Positions 24,442 to 35,644 of a stretch of 64,000 nucleotides of DNA are shown piece after piece. The translations under genes were made by a program, and so were the position numbers. Position 1 is the stretch's first letter, and every line of letters starts with the position of its first letter. A model generated the notes under the pieces. That model did no database searches. It was not told the DNA's origin and was given only the letters and a program-made list of their open reading frames with translations. Origin of the DNA: Afifella pfennigii DSM 17143 (lineage in GTDB: Bacteria; Pseudomonadota; Alphaproteobacteria; Rhizobiales; Afifellaceae); NCBI RefSeq assembly GCF_000688515.1, contig NZ_JHZK01000014.1, positions 1 through 64,000 on the forward strand, read 5' to 3'.

Positions 24442-26868
24442 CTATCCTGCCTGCAAGCCCGCCGTCGCCGTTTCGCTGTTGCCGGAACGCGCCTCCGCCT
24501 CGGCGACGCTGCGCTTGACGGCGACGAAGCTGTCGGGCGTGACGGAAATGGAATCGATGCCGCAATCAACGAGGAAGGCGGCAAATTCCGGCCTATCGCT
24601 CGGCGCCTGGCCGCACAGGCCGATCTTGGCGCCGGCCCGGTTGGCGGCGGCGATCACCGTGGCAATCATCCATTCGACCGCCGCGTCCTCCTCGTCGAAA
24701 AGCCCGGCGAGCTCCTCCGAGTCGCGGTCGATGCCGAGGGTGAGCTGCGTCAAATCGTTGGAGCCGATGGAGAAGCCGTCGAAGCGCCGGGCGAATTCGC
24801 GGGCGAGGATGACGTTGGAGGGAATCTCGCACATGACATAGACCTCAAGCCCGTTCGCACCGCGCCTCAGGCCGTTCTCCGCCATTGCCTCAAACACCCA
24901 ATCCGCCTCCGCCGGCGAGCGGCAGAAGGGGATCATGACAACGACGTTGGTGAAGCCCATCACCTCGCGCAGATGCCGGATCGCCCGACATTCCAGGGCG
25001 AAGCCATCGCGGTAGCGCGGCGAATAATAGCGCGAGGCACCGCGGAAGCCGAGCATCGGGTTCTCCTCCTGCGGCTCGAACTCGGCGCCGCCGAGGAGGC
25101 TGGCATATTCGTTGGTCTTGAAATCGCTCATGCGCACGATCACCGGATGCGGGAAGACGCTCGCGGCGATGCGCGCAAGCCCGCGCGCCAGCTCGGTGAC
25201 GAAATACGCGCCCTTATCGGCATAGCCCCTGGTCAGGGCCTCGATCTCGGCCTTGGCCTCCTCGTCCTTCAGCGTGTCGAAGCGGGTCAGTGCCAGGGGG
25301 TGAACCTTGATGGCGTTGGAGATGACGAATTCCATGCGCGCCAGGCCCACGCCGTCGGCCGGCAGACGCCACCAGCGTAGCGCCGCGGCCGGGTTGGCAA
25401 GGTTCAGCATCACCTCCGTGCGGGTCTGCGGCAGTCCTTCAAGGTTGACCTCCTCGACGGCGAAATCGGCAATGCCCGCATAGACATGGCCCTCCTCGCC
25501 CTCGGCGCAGGAGACGGTCACGTCCTGGCTGTCATGCAAGATGTCGGTGGCGTTGCCGGTGCCGACCACGGCCGGCAAGCCGAGCTCGCGGCTGACGATG
25601 GCCGCATGCGAGGTGCGCCCGCCGTGATCTGTGACGATAGCCGCGGCCCGCTTCATCACCGGCACCCAGTCCGGATCGGTGGTGCCGGTGACGAGGACGG
25701 CGCCGTCGACGAAGCGATCGATGTCGCGGGCGCTCTCGATGAGACAGACGCGGCCGGCTGCGATCGCCTCGCCGATGGCAAGCCCCTTCGTCAGCTCGCT
25801 TCCCTTCTTGCCGAGCCGGTAGGTCCTCAGGGCGCCGTTGGCGGCGCGGCGCGCCTGCACCGTCTCCGGGCGGGCCTGCAGGATAAAAAGCTCGCCGCTG
25901 TCGCCGTCGCGCGCCCATTCCATGTCCATCGCCATGCCGCAATGCGCCTCGATCGCCACCGCGTGGCGGGCGAGCGTTAGAATCTCCTCGTCGGAAAGCA
26001 CGAAAGCGGCCCGCTCGGCGCGCGAGGTCGGCACATTGCGCGTCGGCCCGTCCTCGCCGGTCGCATAGATCAGCTTTTTCGCCTTCGCGCCCTTCTTCTT
26101 CTCGATGATGGGAACGAGGCTCGCCTCGGCCAAGAGCGGCTTGAAGACCTGGTAGGCGTCGGGATCGACGCTGCCCTGAACCACGTTCTCGCCGAGCCCC
26201 CAGGCGGCATCGATGATCACCACGTCGGGAAAACCGGTCTCCGTGTCGATGGAGAACATCACCCCGGCCCCGCCGGTATCGGCGCGCACCATCTGCTGCA
26301 CCCCGACCGACAGCGCCACCTTCAGCTGGTCGAAGCCATGCGCCTTGCGGTAGCTGATCGCCCGGTCGGTATAGAGCGAGGCGAAGCAGCGGCGGCAGGC
26401 ATCGAGCAGCGCCGCCTCGCCAGCGATATTGAGAAAACTCTCCTGCTGGCCGGCGAAGCTCGCTTCCGGCAGATCCTCCGCGGTGGCGCTGGAGCGCACG
26501 GCGACAGACAGATCCGGCGTGCCAGCGCGCTCTGAGAGGACACGATAGGCGGCGCGGATCTCCTGCGCCGTCTCGGCCGGCCACTCCCCCTCCACAAAGG
26601 CCTGACGCAGATCGCGACCCGCCTGCGCAAGAGAGAGGCGGCCCGCCTCAAGATCGCGAAACGTCGTCTCAAGCAGGTCGCGCAGCCCGTTCGCCTCGAC
26701 GAAGCGCCAGAAGGCGGCGGATGTGGTGGCAAAGCCCGGCGGGACCTTGATACCGCGCTCGGCAAGGCTTCGCACCATTTCTCCCAGCGAGGCGTTCTTG
26801 CCCCCTACCAGCGCAACATCCTGGCGGCTCAAGGCCTCAAAGGGGATCGTCTGCGGCTGCGGCGCCAT
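24442..26868 (-). CDS. ppsA: Phosphoenolpyruvate synthase
   Basis: An 808-residue enzyme converting pyruvate, ATP and water to PEP, AMP and phosphate. The order is an ATP-grasp domain (LVGGKNASLGEMVRSL from 20, AVRSSATAEDLPEASFAGQQ from 123), the swivelling domain with His421 in DHGGRTSHAAIVSREL, and a PEP-binding TIM barrel ending in IGSNDLTQLTLGIDRDSEEL and IGLCGQAPSDRPEF. Length is normal. It starts 24 bases after the PRPP synthetase gene and ends 11 bases before the phosphoribosyltransferase start. In an energy-stress operon it would adjust pyruvate/PEP flux. Confidence 0.93.
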   Translation of the reverse strand: MAPQPQTIPFEALSRQDVALVGGKNASLGEMVRSLAERGIKVPPGFATTSAAFWRFVEANGLRDLLETTFRDLEAGRLSLAQAGRDLRQAFVEGEWPAETAQEIRAAYRVLSERAGTPDLSVAVRSSATAEDLPEASFAGQQESFLNIAGEAALLDACRRCFASLYTDRAISYRKAHGFDQLKVALSVGVQQMVRADTGGAGVMFSIDTETGFPDVVIIDAAWGLGENVVQGSVDPDAYQVFKPLLAEASLVPIIEKKKGAKAKKLIYATGEDGPTRNVPTSRAERAAFVLSDEEILTLARHAVAIEAHCGMAMDMEWARDGDSGELFILQARPETVQARRAANGALRTYRLGKKGSELTKGLAIGEAIAAGRVCLIESARDIDRFVDGAVLVTGTTDPDWVPVMKRAAAIVTDHGGRTSHAAIVSRELGLPAVVGTGNATDILHDSQDVTVSCAEGEEGHVYAGIADFAVEEVNLEGLPQTRTEVMLNLANPAAALRWWRLPADGVGLARMEFVISNAIKVHPLALTRFDTLKDEEAKAEIEALTRGYADKGAYFVTELARGLARIAASVFPHPVIVRMSDFKTNEYASLLGGAEFEPQEENPMLGFRGASRYYSPRYRDGFALECRAIRHLREVMGFTNVVVMIPFCRSPAEADWVFEAMAENGLRRGANGLEVYVMCEIPSNVILAREFARRFDGFSIGSNDLTQLTLGIDRDSEELAGLFDEEDAAVEWMIATVIAAANRAGAKIGLCGQAPSDRPEFAAFLVDCGIDSISVTPDSFVAVKRSVAEAEARSGNSETATAGLQAG

Positions 26869-26892
26869 GGGCCCACTCCTCTTTCTTCGGGC

Positions 26893-28407
26893 CTAGCGCC
26901 CAAGCAATTCCGCGATGGAGCCGCCGGCATGGCAGCGCGCCAGCGCCTCGGCGAGAAGCGGCGCCACGGACAGAACCTTGAGGCGCCCACCGAGCCGGCC
27001 CGGATCGATGCGCAAGGGGCTGACGGAATCGGTAACGACAATGCTCGACGCCTGGCGCGCCTCCATGAGGGCCGGCGCTCCCTCGGAGAACAGGCCGTGC
27101 GTGGCGGCCAGATGCACCTCTTCCGCCCCATGGGCGCGGCAGGCGGCGGCCATGCGGGCCATGGTCGTGCCGGAGGCGATCATGTCGTCGACGACAATGA
27201 CGATGCGTCCGGCAACATCGCCGGCAAAGATGTCGCCCGTCACCTTTCCCATGCTGCGCTGCTTGTCCATGAAGGCCTTGGCGACGGGACGGCCGAGCCG
27301 CGCCTCCAGGCGCTGGCGGAAGCGCTCGGCCCGCTTCGCGCCGCCGAGATCGGGAGAGGCGACGGCCGCCGGCGCCTCGCCAAGGATGGCGGCGAAATGC
27401 TCGGCGAAGAGAAGGTCGGCGTCGAGATGGACGGTGAGGCAGCGGAAGGCGTTCTGGAAGGCGGCGAGATTGTGCGCCTCCAGGGTGAGAAGGGCGTCGG
27501 CGCCGACGGTCTCGAAGAGCTCGGCCACGTAGCGGATGGTCACAGGATCGCGCGTCTTGGTCTGCCGGTCCTTGCGGGCATAGGAAAGATAGGGCGCGAG
27601 CGCCGTCACCCGCACCGCCCCGGCATCCTTCAGCGTGGCAATGAAGAACAGAAGCCGGCACAGCCGGTCGTTGGCGCTCTGCCCCGCCCCGCCGGCGAGC
27701 CCCGCCAGGACGTAGACGTCGCGGCCGCGCACACCCACGAGCGGACGCGTCTTGTGCTCGCCGTCCTCAAAATCGCGCTCCTCATGAGCGGCAAGCTCCA
27801 GCCCGACATGGTCCGCAATCGCCTCGCCGAGGCCGCGACTGTCGCCGAGAGCGAAGAGAAGCGGGCCGGCCGCTCCCGGCTTCAAGGGATACCGCGCTCC
27901 GCCCCGCGGTCCATGCAGGAGCGGGCGTAGCGCCAGGCCGCCGAGGATCGCCGGTCGTCGCGGGTCCTCGCCGGCGAGCGGCGCGGCAAGGACCTCCACC
28001 AGGGCAGGCTCGCCTTCCCGGCTGGCGAAGGCGGCAAGGATCGGCTCGCCAGCGGCGCTGGCGGCCGCGAAGAGGCGGCGCAGCCGCGCTGCGGCGCGGC
28101 TGCGGGGCGCGGCCCGCAAGGCGTCGCCCGCGGCGCACGGGCCGAGCAGCGGCGCCAGGGCCTCAGCGCCCGCGGAGAGCACGAAGTCACCGGGTGGATC
28201 GGAAGGGCGGAAGATGAACCAGAATTGCTGCGGAACGCCAGCCTCGGCCGGGTCGATCTCCGCCAAGGAGGGCAGGACTTTGCCGCCGCGCCTCTCGCGC
28301 CAATGGCCGAGAAGCTCCGAAAGATCACCGCTCTTGGGCTGCGGCGCGTAATCGAGATAATCGAAGAGCCGCCGCAACGCGATCGGAGAGATCGCCAATG
28401 TGGTCAT
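26893..28407 (-). CDS. PAS_5-like sensor domain fused to ribose-phosphate pyrophosphokinase
   Basis: A 504-residue fusion. Residues 30-160 resemble the alphaproteobacterial PAS_5 domain (LLGHWRERRGGKVLPSLAEI then DPAEAG). Residues 182-504 are a PRPP synthetase: ARKDRQTK at 277-284 is the ATP loop, and VVDDMIASGTTM at 405-416 is the ribose-5-phosphate/PRPP loop. Normal PRPP synthetases are about 310-320 residues and lack the N-terminal part. It would make PRPP from ATP and ribose-5-phosphate, perhaps under control of the PAS domain. The ATG at 28407 was chosen; a TTG at 28476 could add 23 residues. It is followed closely by ppsA. The canonical DLH near the active site reads EAH here. Confidence 0.82.
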   Translation of the reverse strand: MTTLAISPIALRRLFDYLDYAPQPKSGDLSELLGHWRERRGGKVLPSLAEIDPAEAGVPQQFWFIFRPSDPPGDFVLSAGAEALAPLLGPCAAGDALRAAPRSRAAARLRRLFAAASAAGEPILAAFASREGEPALVEVLAAPLAGEDPRRPAILGGLALRPLLHGPRGGARYPLKPGAAGPLLFALGDSRGLGEAIADHVGLELAAHEERDFEDGEHKTRPLVGVRGRDVYVLAGLAGGAGQSANDRLCRLLFFIATLKDAGAVRVTALAPYLSYARKDRQTKTRDPVTIRYVAELFETVGADALLTLEAHNLAAFQNAFRCLTVHLDADLLFAEHFAAILGEAPAAVASPDLGGAKRAERFRQRLEARLGRPVAKAFMDKQRSMGKVTGDIFAGDVAGRIVIVVDDMIASGTTMARMAAACRAHGAEEVHLAATHGLFSEGAPALMEARQASSIVVTDSVSPLRIDPGRLGGRLKVLSVAPLLAEALARCHAGGSIAELLGR

Positions 28408-28508
28408 CTCTGGCCTCAACTGGCCCGATGCCGGAACCTCATGCTCCAGCAGAAGCCGTCCGGCGGGCGCCGTCAAGAGCGCAGCTGCGTGGAGGCGGCA
28501 TGGGCCCC

Positions 28509-29576
28509 TCAGACGCCAAGGCGCGCCAAGGCTTCATCCGCCTTGGCCGCGTAGCGAGCCGCGAGCGGCGGCCAGCGATCGGGTGCCGCCGGCACCGGAT
28601 CGAGGAGATGGGATAGGCACAGACGGGCGCGCAGGAGCGCCCGCGCGGCCGTATAAAGGCATACAAGCTCCCCGGAAGCCGGCACGCCGAGCCGGGCCTG
28701 CACTTCGTCAAGAAGCTGCGGGGCGACCCAATCGGCGCCGAGCATGGCGCATTCCAGGCCGAGAAAGACGATCTCGTCGAGGGAATCGACCTGGCGCAGC
28801 TCGTCGCTGAACTCCAGACAGTCGAAGATGACGATGGGCTCGGCCATGCACACATGCTCCGGGCGCAAATCGCCATGACCTTCCACGATCCGCCCGGCGC
28901 GCGCCCGCTCCTCAAGAAGCGCGCCCTTGGCAAGCAGCGCCTCGTGCATCCTCTCCGCCAAGAGAAGATGCGGCGTGGCGATGCCGTCATGGAAAGCGGA
29001 AAAAACGGCGCGGTCGCTGGCCAGCTCGCGGCCGAAGCGCTCGCGATAGGCCGCTGGGGCAAGCGGGACCGGCGGCTGGTCGGCATAGAAACCGGCGAGC
29101 CGCGCCGCCAGCCGCGTCACCATCCGTGGCGACAGTTCGCGGCGGGCGATCAGCCGGTCGAGCATCGAAGCCTCCGGCAGACGCCGCATGACCACCAGAA
29201 CGTCGACGATCTCGCCTTCGCCGTCGATGGCCAGATGGCCGTCCACCTCGCGGGTGAGGCGGGCGACACCATCGTAGATCTCGCCGGCGAGGCGCCGGTT
29301 GAGCGCCACCTCCTTGCGGCAATTCTCTTCGCGGCCAGCGAGCGTGGTGAAATCGAAGCGCTGCGAGGCGACCGGTTTCTTCAGCTTGTAGACCCAATCG
29401 CCAGCCAGAAAGACCCAGGACCAGTGTGTCTCCACCACCTCCACCTTCTCCGGCCGCCGATGATAGGCGGCAGGCTGGCTGAGGAAGGCGACCTTCTCGG
29501 TGACCCCGACGGGCTCGCGGATATCTCCGCCCGCCGCATCCCCTGCTCTCGTTCGCTGCTCTCGTTCCGCGCCCAT
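28509..29576 (-). CDS. APH-fold kinase-like protein (COG2187 type)
   Basis: A 355-residue protein of the aminoglycoside-phosphotransferase fold. The N-lobe includes WVYKLKKPV with a likely ATP lysine. The catalytic loop is VEGHGDLRPEHVCM near residue 232, and IVIFDCLEFSDELR carries the metal aspartate. Proteins of this group are often called gluconate kinase-like; the substrate is unknown and drug resistance is not implied. It lies between the P-type ATPase and PRPP synthetase genes in a single operon, 32 bases after the ATPase. Confidence 0.8.
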   Translation of the reverse strand: MGAEREQRTRAGDAAGGDIREPVGVTEKVAFLSQPAAYHRRPEKVEVVETHWSWVFLAGDWVYKLKKPVASQRFDFTTLAGREENCRKEVALNRRLAGEIYDGVARLTREVDGHLAIDGEGEIVDVLVVMRRLPEASMLDRLIARRELSPRMVTRLAARLAGFYADQPPVPLAPAAYRERFGRELASDRAVFSAFHDGIATPHLLLAERMHEALLAKGALLEERARAGRIVEGHGDLRPEHVCMAEPIVIFDCLEFSDELRQVDSLDEIVFLGLECAMLGADWVAPQLLDEVQARLGVPASGELVCLYTAARALLRARLCLSHLLDPVPAAPDRWPPLAARYAAKADEALARLGV

Positions 29577-29607
29577 GGGCGCAGCTTCAGCGCCGGATGG
29601 AAGCCGG

Positions 29608-32328
<2,721 letters not shown>

Positions 32329-32447
32329 CGTCGCGGCCTCTTCCTCATTTATCGGCGCCTGACTACTCCCGGGCGCCGCCCGATCATAGCTTGCGCGGCG
32401 CCGCTCTTCGTGGAGAAGTCCGGCGAAAGGGGTTCGGAGCCTAAGAC

Positions 32448-34124
32448 GTGCTGCTTGATACCTTGATGAGCGCCCGCGATCTCGGCCGCCTCAACCATAT
32501 CGCCGCAATCCTGATGCGCTTCGGTTTCGGCGACACGGTGCGGCGGCTCGGCATGAGCAACGCGCTGAAAAGCGCCGGGGAGCTCCTCAACTGGGAGGAG
32601 GCGGCCGAGCTTGCCACGCTGGAGCCGCCGCAGCGGGTGCGGCGGGCGATGGAGGAGATGGGGCCGAGCTTCGTCAAGCTCGGCCAGATCCTCTCCACCC
32701 GCGTCGACCTCTTTCCCGCCGAATACATCGCCGAGTTCGAGAAGCTGCAGGACCGGGCGCCGCCGGTGCCCTTCGCCGAGATCAGGGCGCAGGTGGAGGA
32801 GGATGTCGGCGGCTCGCTGGAGGAGATTTTCGCCAAGGTGGAGGAAGAGGCGCTCGCCGCCGCCTCCATCGCGCAGGTGCACCGGGCCAGGTTGAAGAGC
32901 GGCGAGGAGGTCGTCCTGAAGGTCCGCCGGCCCGGCATCCGCGCCATCGTGGAGGCGGATCTGCGCCTTCTGATGCGGCTTGCCGAGATCGCCGAGGAGG
33001 AGGTGAAGGAGCTGCGGCGCTACCGGCCGCGCGAGATCGCCGCGGAATTTTCCCGCTCCATGCGCCTGGAGCTCGACCTTGCCGCCGAATGCCGGCACGC
33101 GGAACGGGTGGCGGCGAACTTCAAGGACGATGCCGATATCGGCGTGCCCAAGGTCTATTGGGACTGGACCTGCGAGCAGCTCAACGTCCAGGAATTTATC
33201 GACGGCATCCCCGGCCGCGACCTGGAGAGGGTCGACCGGGCCGGACTCGACCGCAAGGTGATCGCCGAGCGGGGCGCGGACGCTGTCTTGAAGATGATCT
33301 TTCAGGACGGCTTCTTCCATGCCGACCCGCATCCGGGCAACGTCTTCTACCTTCCTGGCAACCGCATCGTCTTCGTCGATTTCGGCATGGTCGGGCGGCT
33401 GACCGCGCAGCGCCAGCACCAGCTCGTGGAAGTGCTGACGGCGGTCGTCCAGCGGCGGGCTAGGCCGGCGGTGCACAACCTTCTCCTATGGGCCGACGAG
33501 GACGAGGAGATCGACGAGGCGGCGCTGACGCGCGACGTGGAAGCCTTCATCGACCGGGTGCACGCCACGCCGCTTAAGGCCTTCAACCTGCCGCAGGTCG
33601 TCACCGAATGGATCGCGGTGATGCGCGGCCACGACCTCGTTCTGCCGCCCGATCTGTCGATGCTTATCAAAGCCTTCCTGTCGCTAGAAGGCATGGCGCG
33701 GCAGCTCGACCCCGATTTCGACGTGATGGAGGCGACCAAGCCCTATCTGGAGCGTGCCGCGCTCGCCTATTACGCGCCCACCGCCGTCCTTAGCCGCAGC
33801 CGCGAGGAGATCGCCGGCCTCGCCGAACTCATGGCGAGCCTGCCGGGCGATGTCGCCGCCTTCATGCGCTCCACGCGCAAGAAGGGCATCGAGCTGAAGG
33901 TCGATATCGAGCGCACGGAGCGGCTCATCCAACATTTCGATCGCGCCCTCAGCCGCCTGACCCTCGGCATCCTGATCGCCGCCGTGGTCATCGGCTCCTC
34001 GATCGTCATGACCGCGGCCGGCGGGCAGACGCCGATCGGCCTTTCCTTCTTCGCCATGCTCGGCTTCGTCGCCGCCGTCGCCGGTAGCGTGTGGATGATC
34101 ATCTCCATGTGGCGAAGGCGCTGA
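32448..34124 (+). CDS. ABC1/UbiB-family atypical kinase
   Basis: A 558-residue UbiB/AarF/COQ8-like protein. The KxGQ motif (Lys77-Gln80 in FVKLGQILSTRVDLFP) and the Ala-rich loop AAASIAQVHRARL identify the family. GFFHADPHPGN and VFVDFGMVGRL are the catalytic and metal loops. Two C-terminal helices, about residues 500-520 and 530-552, anchor it to the membrane. UbiB proteins support ubiquinone synthesis or lipid handling. The GTG at 32448 has GGAG 8 bases upstream. Its position next to the ATPase/PRPP operon makes a stress-related paralogue likely. Confidence 0.9.
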   Translation: MLLDTLMSARDLGRLNHIAAILMRFGFGDTVRRLGMSNALKSAGELLNWEEAAELATLEPPQRVRRAMEEMGPSFVKLGQILSTRVDLFPAEYIAEFEKLQDRAPPVPFAEIRAQVEEDVGGSLEEIFAKVEEEALAAASIAQVHRARLKSGEEVVLKVRRPGIRAIVEADLRLLMRLAEIAEEEVKELRRYRPREIAAEFSRSMRLELDLAAECRHAERVAANFKDDADIGVPKVYWDWTCEQLNVQEFIDGIPGRDLERVDRAGLDRKVIAERGADAVLKMIFQDGFFHADPHPGNVFYLPGNRIVFVDFGMVGRLTAQRQHQLVEVLTAVVQRRARPAVHNLLLWADEDEEIDEAALTRDVEAFIDRVHATPLKAFNLPQVVTEWIAVMRGHDLVLPPDLSMLIKAFLSLEGMARQLDPDFDVMEATKPYLERAALAYYAPTAVLSRSREEIAGLAELMASLPGDVAAFMRSTRKKGIELKVDIERTERLIQHFDRALSRLTLGILIAAVVIGSSIVMTAAGGQTPIGLSFFAMLGFVAAVAGSVWMIISMWRRR

Positions 34125-34148
34125 AGCGCCCGCCCGCCGGCGCCAACC

Positions 34149-34784
34149 CTATTTGCCACCGAAGAGCGCCTTGAAGCGCTTCTTCAGCATGCGCCACACC
34201 AGCGCGAAAAGATTAAGCTCGCCCGCCGGCGCGGCCCCCGTCTTCGTCTCGGCGGGCCTGGCAGAGGCCGCCGGCGCCTCCGGCGACGCAGCCTCGCCGC
34301 TGCCGGCTCCGGCGCTGTTTCCGGCAGCGCTCTCGGCAAGCTGCGCCTCCAGATTGCCGGTGAACTCCTCGGTGATCTGATCGGCGATGGCATCGACGAT
34401 GCCGCCGCGGGCAAACTGGGCGAGCGAGCCGGAAAGCGGGTAGTCGACGGAGACCCTCACCCGCGTCGCGGCGCCGCCATCGGCCTCCTCCAGCACATAG
34501 ACGACCGTGGCCTTGGCGCGCGAGGCATGGCTCTTGTCCATGCCCTTGCCCTCGATGGTGCCGGTGAAGTTCTCCGGGTCGGGCGCGATATCGGCCTCGC
34601 CGGCGAAATTGGCGCGCACCGGGCCGAGCTTGACGGTCATCTGGCCCTTGGCCTGGGTCGAGCTCGCCTGCTCCGTCAGCGAGGCGCCGGGGATGCAGCC
34701 GACGATCTCAGGCAAATCCTGGAAGCGCTCCCAGACGAGGCTTCTATCATGGGCGACGGTGAATTCCTGGTCGATCTTTGGCAT
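34149..34784 (-). CDS. CoxG-like SRPBCC protein
   Basis: A 211-residue protein. Residues 1-145 form a START/Bet v1-like fold of the CO dehydrogenase G group (FTVAHDRSLVWERFQDLPEI, IPGASLTEQA, VKLGPVRANFAGEADI). An Ala/Pro-rich linker follows, and then a basic amphipathic C-terminus (VWRMLKKRFKALFGGK) that could bind the membrane. CoxG recruits CO dehydrogenase to the membrane in carboxidotrophs, and homologues accompany other molybdenum hydroxylases. A fragment of such a hydroxylase lies 700 bases away at 35475. It ends 24 bases from the convergent UbiB gene. Confidence 0.85.
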   Translation of the reverse strand: MPKIDQEFTVAHDRSLVWERFQDLPEIVGCIPGASLTEQASSTQAKGQMTVKLGPVRANFAGEADIAPDPENFTGTIEGKGMDKSHASRAKATVVYVLEEADGGAATRVRVSVDYPLSGSLAQFARGGIVDAIADQITEEFTGNLEAQLAESAAGNSAGAGSGEAASPEAPAASARPAETKTGAAPAGELNLFALVWRMLKKRFKALFGGK

Positions 34785-34841
34785 GAGCTCTCGCCTATTC
34801 GTTGCGGTGCGGCCGCGGCCCGCCGGGGGCCGCGCCGGCGG

Positions 34842-35456
34842 TCAGGGCATGTAGCTCGGCAGCCACAAGACGAGCGACGGCATGGCAATCATCAGGGCCA
34901 TGAGCAGGATGTTGATGAGGATGAAGGGCAGCGCCGCCCCGTAGATGTCGACCATGGTGGTGCCCGGCGGGGCGACGCCTTTCATGACGAAGAGCGACAG
35001 GCCGAAGGGCGGCGTGATCGTCGCCATCTCCAGGTTCACCATCATGATGATGCCGAACCAGATCGGATCCCAGCCCATGTGATGGACGATGGGCAGGAAG
35101 ATCGGCAGGGTGACGAGCACGATCGAGGTCTGCTCGATGAACATGCCGAGGAAGACCACGATGAGCTGCATGAAGATGAGCAGAATGATCGGATGCACCG
35201 GCAGGTCGGTGGCAAAGCCGGTGATCGCCGTGGTCACGCCGGAAAAGGACAGAAGCTGGCTGAACCCCGCCGAGCCCGTCAGGATGATGAGGATCATCAC
35301 CGAAAGCTGGGTCGCCTGGCCAACGCCGGCGCGCAGAAGCTTCCAGTTGAGCTTGCCGTAAAGCGCGGCGAGGACGAAGGTCAGGAAAGTGCCGATGGCG
35401 GCCGCTTCCGTCGGCGTCGCCCAGCCGAAGAAGATGAGCCAGATCACCATCACCAC
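34842..35456 (-). pseudogene. TRAP transporter large permease (DctM), C-terminal half only
   Basis: About 204 residues of a DctM-type permease. It begins abruptly near WLIFFGWATPTEAAAIGTFL, a segment found around residue 230 of the normal 430. It runs through NLEMATITPPFGLSLFVMKG to the usual end LVLWLPSYMP. The N-terminal half and the small DctQ and receptor DctP genes are missing. The break coincides with the start of a molybdenum hydroxylase fragment on the other strand. A protein of this size could not form the normal transporter. Confidence 0.85.
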
Positions 35457-35474
35457 GATGGAGACCGGGCGATT

Positions 35475-35594
35475 GGACCGCCGGCGGCGATTGCCAATGC
35501 CGTCGCCGACGCGCTCGGCGTGCCGGTCTCTGAGACCCCGCTCAACGGCAACGCCATCTGGCGGTTGGCCCGGCCGATCCGGGAGGGCGGCTAA
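35475..35594 (+). pseudogene. Remnant: C-terminus of a molybdenum hydroxylase large subunit (CoxL/xanthine dehydrogenase type)
   Basis: The plus strand encodes GPPAAIANAVADALGVPV and then LNGNAIWRL, ending at TAA. This matches the last 40 or so residues of molybdopterin-binding large subunits (P.AIANAV.DALG...PL....IW). Everything upstream is gone. The adjacent CoxG-like gene is the sort of partner such an enzyme has, so a Cox-like operon probably once lay here. Confidence 0.6.
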
Positions 35595-35615
35595 AGCCCT
35601 CCCGGATCGGCCGGG
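35569..35615. repeat. Perfect 20-bp inverted repeat with a 7-base loop
   Basis: CCCGGCCGATCCGGGAGGGC (35569-35588) is repeated exactly in inverse at 35596-35615. The loop GGCTAAA contains the stop codon of the coxL remnant. It lies between convergent units (the remnant and the ammonia-lyase), so a bidirectional transcription stop is the simple reading, though no T-run follows. Confidence 0.85.
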
Positions 35616-35644
35616 CGGTCGGCGCCACCGCGCTGCGGGCAGCC

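Noticed and set aside
34527-35474. Long plus-strand open frame opposite CoxG and the dctM fragment
   Set aside because: Very rich in Asp, Glu, His and Arg, typical of the antisense of a membrane protein gene in GC-rich DNA. Only its last 40 codons (the coxL remnant) have a sensible origin.
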